Of a DNA stretch of 64,000 nucleotides, positions 60,015 to 64,000 are shown one piece after another. This DNA is from Gossypium raimondii (taxonomy: Eukaryota; Streptophyta; Magnoliopsida; Malvales; Malvaceae), in assembly GCF_025698545.1 (NCBI RefSeq), contig NC_068575.1:58537980-58601979 (forward strand), written 5' to 3'. Within the stretch, counting starts at the first letter, position 1. Every line of letters begins with the position of its first letter. The position numbers were made by a program, and so were the translations under genes. Under the pieces are notes generated by a model. It made no database searches and was not told where the DNA came from. It worked only from the letters and a program-made list of their open reading frames with translations.

Positions 60015-60425
60015 ATGATGATTTATTTAGTCTTCTAATTTTTACAAAAAAATATATTTTGGTTTTTATATAATTTTTCTCTTTTTCAACCTTTAAACTT
60101 GTATTGTTTGTTAAATCACCTTAAAATGACTGAAAAATTAATGTTTATTAATATTGACTTGGATTGCCATGTGAATGTTACATCAACAATTAATTATTTT
60201 TTATTTTAAAAAATATTTTTATTTTAAAAGATTAATTATTTGCTAACGTGACATATACGTAGATTACTCCGTGAATGTCACCTCAACAAAATTAACAAAC
60301 ATTAATTTTTATCCATTTTAAACGATTTGATAAATAATTCAATTTTGAAAACTAAAAGAAACTAAAAATTAAGTAAAAAACTAAAATAATAATTTCATAA
60401 AATTAAAGGGTGAAATAGAATTTCC
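60015..60425. mobile_element. possible fold-back MITE
   Basis: A palindromic arrangement centred near 60205: TTAATGTTTATTAATATTG and GTGAATGTTACATCAAC on the left face complements such as GTGAATGTCACCTCAAC (partly direct) and AACAAACATTAATTTTTAT on the right. It is AT-rich and non-coding. The ends are approximate. Confidence 0.4.
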
Positions 60426-61580
60426 AAATATCTCTTTTCTACCTCTAAAGCTTGAAATTGCAAGAGCACACTAGAAATTTATTTTTGTTGGCTGTTCTAT
60501 TCTTTGTTCGAGACTTTTTACTTTTTTTTCTCTTTTCGATTACTGTAATATTGTCTGTCTTAGCATTCGGTCTGGGTCCAGTCTACAGTGGGCCACCGGC
60601 TGCGCTCGCCCTTTGTAAGCTGAGCTCTTTTGATGGAAATTATTATTATAACTATTATTATACATCCCTACGCTGCACAAGCGTCATTGTATGCATATGC
60701 ATCTTCATCATTTGCCATGGCATTCCTATGCATCATTGCACTGCATTATTCACTAGCATAAGCAGTTATCCATTATTTATTGCAACTTCTTCTTCTTCTT
60801 TTTACATTTTCATCATTCAAATCAAAAGCATACATCATTTCAATTATTTCAATCATTTTCACTTAGTTATGTGTCCTCTGCCCAACTGAAACCCAAATCC
60901 AAAAACAAAGTGATCCACTACATTACATTTTAGGGTTTTCTTTATGTACATCTATTTTTAGGGAATAATATTTTTTTTATCTTACGTTACAATATTATTA
61001 TAATATTTAATATCATCATTACGCCAAGTTTACATTACATACAATAAATACTGTCTCACCAACAATAAAAGAGTATGAAAATAAAAGAAACTTTAAAATT
61101 ACTAAATTACAGATGAAATAAATATATAAAGTAATGGGGCCATCATAGTATTTTTGAACTTTTTTCAAAAAAAAAAGAAAAAAAAAAGAAGAGTGGTACT
61201 TGGATTATTTAGTGATCTGGGTCTAATAGATGCTCTCTATATTTTCTCTTTTTCTTTTTTTGATACGCAAATACAATTTGTGGACACTTTAACCAATCTC
61301 ACACCTAAACCACATTTTCAGTTTTGATCATTTCGATTATGTCCTCTTCTTTTTTCAAGATTACCATAAAATTCTGCTAGTCGCCATCTATTTCCATCTA
61401 GAACATCAACGTGGATGTGGCTAGCAGAAAAGCTTCACAAATCAACAACACAATTTTGTCTCTAGATCATTGATCACCCACCACAAGTATCACTAACACT
61501 AAGCTCAGTACCATGCAAAAACTCGCACTTCCATCAAACCAATTTCATCTTACTAACATGCAAAAACTTTAGAAGTAGAG
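60426..61580. other. intergenic, unassigned
   Basis: A GC-balanced patch at about 60540-60720 differs from its surroundings, and a 145-residue frame covers it, but its composition (Phe, Ile, Ser, His, Tyr) and lack of any recognised motif argue against a gene. I could not match a known microRNA or tRNA. Confidence 0.3.
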
Positions 61581-62330
61581 AAAAAACCGTTATAGGCCTC
61601 TTCTTACTGTCTACAATCTCAATCGACCACTCCTCATTTTCTTTGCCCTCTCCTGAGTCCATCAACCCACTACTTCAGCCTATGTTGCCAACCTTCTTTA
61701 TTTGAATTTCCTTCCAAATTAACGCAAAGAATAGCCCTAATTTGGTTAACAAAATGCAAATTCAACAGTATCCTTTGAACATCCTCACCTTCCATCCTTA
61801 TCCCCTTCAATTGTGAAATCGCAAACTCACTTCCTTCCCTGAGCCAATGGCTAGTCGTGGAAGTTGAACGCTGATCAACAACCTTCAGTTTAATAATTTA
61901 ATTCCCTAATTCATCGGCAATTCCTTTTTCCCATTAATTGTAGGAATTGCTCGAATCGGACAAGTGTTTTCCAAGTAGATAAGATGTTCACATAAAAAGC
62001 CATACTTAAAGCAAGCATAAACATGATTATTTTGTGACAACAATATTCTTTTCCTGCTTTAACGAATTTCTCACATCCAACCATACTATGACCCTCATAT
62101 AACGTTTAAAGTCATTAGACACTGATTTTGCATCATATCCTACAGAAGCACCTACGAAGTTGTCGAATTGCGTTCCCATAGCCTCAAACATGGGGCCGCT
62201 TAGTGGTTCATGAATTTGCAACCAAAAATAGGCAAAATAAAGAGAGATTAGCATTGCATCTTGCCCCACTTCTAACCTATGTATCAATAATAAGTGGTTG
62301 GCAAAGGTTCATGATCTACCGTCAACAATC
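61580..62330 (-). mobile_element. LINE ORF1 (gag-like, DUF4283/zinc-knuckle) relic
   Basis: The minus strand holds a frame at 62287-62027 with IHEPLSGPMFEAMGTQFDNF, VGASVGYD, YMRVIVWLDVR and LKQEKN, the pattern of the plant LINE ORF1 domain that precedes a CX2CX4HX4C-type zinc knuckle. Just beyond, a decayed knuckle can be read (CFKYGFLCEHL...C) and further on WLREGSE, which resembles the usual WLRA continuation, in shifted frames. No reverse transcriptase follows. It is a broken fragment. Confidence 0.55.
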
Positions 62331-63327
62331 CTCTCCACATTGATCTTATGGTAATATTGAAAAATGAAGCGTTTTTCTTAAAATCATTGGTATGGTATCA
62401 AACACTGAATTAGTAAATTGTAATATTAACTGTCAAAAAATAACCAACTAAACAATTTTTATACGTAAATGTCAAAACAATTTCACCTAAATTGATTTGT
62501 CAAGCTTCATCCTCACCATCATCTATGGTTAAAGATTATTTCATGAAAGTTGAACTATAAATAAAGGAGTAAAAGACATGATAAGAGTTGACATTAATTA
62601 AAATTATATATTAAATTTTCAATGATAACAAGATTAAAATTAAAAATTGAAATAGGATAAGTGGATATATATACATATATATAGTTTAATTATCAGTTGG
62701 GTAAATGCTTTATATTTGTTAATTTTAGTATGTCTTTATATTCCCACGTGATACCCCAAGAGTGAACCTAAAGTTAAAGAAAAAACCTACCTATGTAGTT
62801 GATGTTGTAAAGTTTACAAGTCGAGAAAGTTTAAAAGCTAAGATTTAAATAGATGGTCCACAACAAAATTTGTGCTGAATTTTTTAAATTTTATAAATTG
62901 TATTAATATTTTCGTAGGTTTTCTTAACTCATAAATAGGAAAAAATACGTTTTAACTTATTTGAACTCATATCTTCTTATATTGATAATAATATCCGTAT
63001 CAATCAATTAAAAGTAAAATATATAATGTTTTAATGATGTAATTAATAAAATTTAGAATTATGTCACCTTTCAAACTTAAAAGCCAAAACCCAACTTTTA
63101 AAATTTAATAGAGGTGGACAATAATGAATATAAAACGACAAATTGGCAACATCCCGATTGATGACTCTTATCTTAATGTTTCTTGGATTAGAATATTAAA
63201 ATAAAAAGAGACGTTGCCAATAGGATAATTATAATGTAATGAAGAATAATAATAAAACCCTCCCATTTTAAGTTCCCAAATCTGCACCCAATTGCTTCCC
63301 CTTGCTTTCAAGCTCTACCATTCATAC
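62331..63327. other. upstream region of the SKIP25-like gene
   Basis: AT-rich, with one copy of the dispersed repeat (62922-63015). The 100 bases before 63328 are C-rich on the plus strand and probably include the leader. No clear TATA box was chosen. Confidence 0.4.
62922..63015 (+). repeat. dispersed repeat, copy D
   Basis: Reads TCTTAACTCATAAATAGGAA, ATACGTTTTAACTTATTTGA and ACTCATATCTTCTTATATTG, a diverged relative of copies A-C. Confidence 0.4.
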
Positions 63328-64000
63328 ATGGGCAAATCCCTCAACCCCAGCAAACGTCAAAAGCTGATAGCCCACTACGACCACCGCCACCTCCAAGAAC
63401 AGCCTCTAATACCAGGCCTGCCGGACCACGTGGCAGAGCTCTGCCTCTCTCGTGTTCACCCTTCTTTGCTTTACTCCGTTTGCCGTTCATGGCGTCGCTT
63501 AATCTACTGTCCCTTTTTCCCTCCTTTCCCCTCTCTCTACGCTCTATTCTTTTCATCGTCAGATAATGAAATCCAGTTGTTGAGCTTCGATCCGATGTCG
63601 TCTAGGTGGGAAACGGTTCCTCCGCCCCCTAATCCTCTTCGTCTCCTTGTTCATCACCCCTCTTTCTTATGCCGGAACCTCCCTGTTCAATCCATTTCTG
63701 TATCGGGTAATCTTGTTCTTTTAGCAGCAACTGCCCCCAATTTCAATCCAGCCCTTTCTCGCCCCCTCATATTCTCGCCCCTATCTCGTTCATGGAGTTT
63801 GGGTCCTCCAATGGAGACTCCGCGCCGCTGGTGTGCAGCGGGGGCATCGGGTCCAACCGTTTACGTTGCCAGTGGGATTGGGTCTAACTTCTCCACCGAC
63901 GTGGCGAGATCTTTGGAGAAGTGGGACTTGGGGGAGGAGGATGAAATGGATGATTTCAGATGGAAGAAGATGAGACAACTGAAAGATGGGAGATTCAGCA
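63328..64000 (+). CDS. F-box/kelch protein, SKIP25-like (5' part)
   Basis: An open frame of 224 codons runs off the right edge without a stop. It begins MGKSLNPSKRQKLIAHYDHR. An F-box lies at about residues 28-62 (IPGLPDHVAELCLSRVHPSL, then SVCRSWRRLIY), followed by LYALFFSSSDNEIQLLSFDP and kelch-like text (WETVPPPPNPLRLL, SRSWSLGPPMETPRRWCAAG, VYVASGIG, LEKWDLGEED). F-box/kelch proteins serve as substrate receptors of SCF ubiquitin ligases. The wording of the F-box region resembles Arabidopsis SKIP25 (SKP1-interacting partner 25), which is about 400 residues, so slightly more than half is present. The region is GC-richer than the surroundings, as often seen in intronless kelch F-box genes, but introns beyond 64000 cannot be excluded. 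Confidence 0.88.
   Translation, partial: MGKSLNPSKRQKLIAHYDHRHLQEQPLIPGLPDHVAELCLSRVHPSLLYSVCRSWRRLIYCPFFPPFPSLYALFFSSSDNEIQLLSFDPMSSRWETVPPPPNPLRLLVHHPSFLCRNLPVQSISVSGNLVLLAATAPNFNPALSRPLIFSPLSRSWSLGPPMETPRRWCAAGASGPTVYVASGIGSNFSTDVARSLEKWDLGEEDEMDDFRWKKMRQLKDGRFS

Noticed and set aside
60452-60889. 145-residue plus-strand frame
   Set aside because: Composition is that of translated AT-rich DNA (Phe, Ile, Ser, His, Tyr), with TAT/AAT runs and no motif; no promoter or splice support.
1-64000. CRISPR arrays, operons, riboswitches, rRNA and tRNA genes
   Set aside because: None were seen; spliced plant genes with GT-AG introns show that this is nuclear DNA, and no cloverleaf-like sequence with A and B boxes could be supported by eye.

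Overview
The window is nuclear DNA of a dicot plant. Most of it is AT-rich and non-coding. It holds seven complete genes and the start of an eighth, nearly all from families with close Arabidopsis counterparts and all but one (apart from the cut-off eighth, whose structure cannot be told) split by GT-AG introns. The style of the small inverted-repeat elements and of one long LTR with TGTAAT/ATTACA ends resembles what is common in Malvaceae such as cotton (Gossypium). That assignment is inference from pattern memory and was not searched.

Layout. 1-6899 is repeat-rich: a hAT-like MITE (2007-2230), a solo-LTR-like fossil (2766-5606, flanked by TATAA), and other repeat debris. 6900-7514 (-) is an intronless NF-YB histone-fold gene. 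10812-15494 (-) is an eight-exon PMT-type Golgi methyltransferase with a 159-bp coding minisatellite; its 5'-UTR intron and TATA box lie upstream. 15.5-20.4 kb holds more repeats, including a MULE-like MITE nested in an older GC-rich LTR-like sequence. 20484-23266 (+) is a three-exon CHX cation/H+ exchanger. 27716-35634 (+) is the SEUSS corepressor with several upstream ORFs. 39767-42270 (+) is a YUC10/11-type flavin monooxygenase (auxin synthesis) with a LINE relic in intron 3. 44355-54066 (+) is FTSHI4, a chloroplast FtsH-like AAA protein with a dead protease site. It faces a convergent class V aminotransferase/NifS-like gene (55645-58808, -), and a 450-bp fold-back MITE with a 9-bp target duplication lies between them. 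63328-64000 (+) is the start of a SKIP25-like F-box/kelch gene cut by the window edge.

The genes do not form a pathway; this is ordinary eukaryotic gene order. Several relate to growth and development: SEUSS (floral and embryo patterning), YUC (auxin), NF-YB (often flowering time) and PMT (pectin and wall). FTSHI4 acts in the plastid.

I found no convincing undescribed multi-gene system. The leads most worth checking are: the CHX protein with Val in place of the conserved ion-site Asp; the cluster of SEUSS upstream ORFs; the PMT coding minisatellite; the unnamed plant NifS-like enzyme that keeps both its PLP lysine and a candidate catalytic cysteine; a small two-exon candidate gene at 25802-26066; and the well-preserved MITE fold-back at the convergent gene ends. 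Exon borders were worked out by hand from splice signals and reading frame, and every multi-exon CDS closes in frame.
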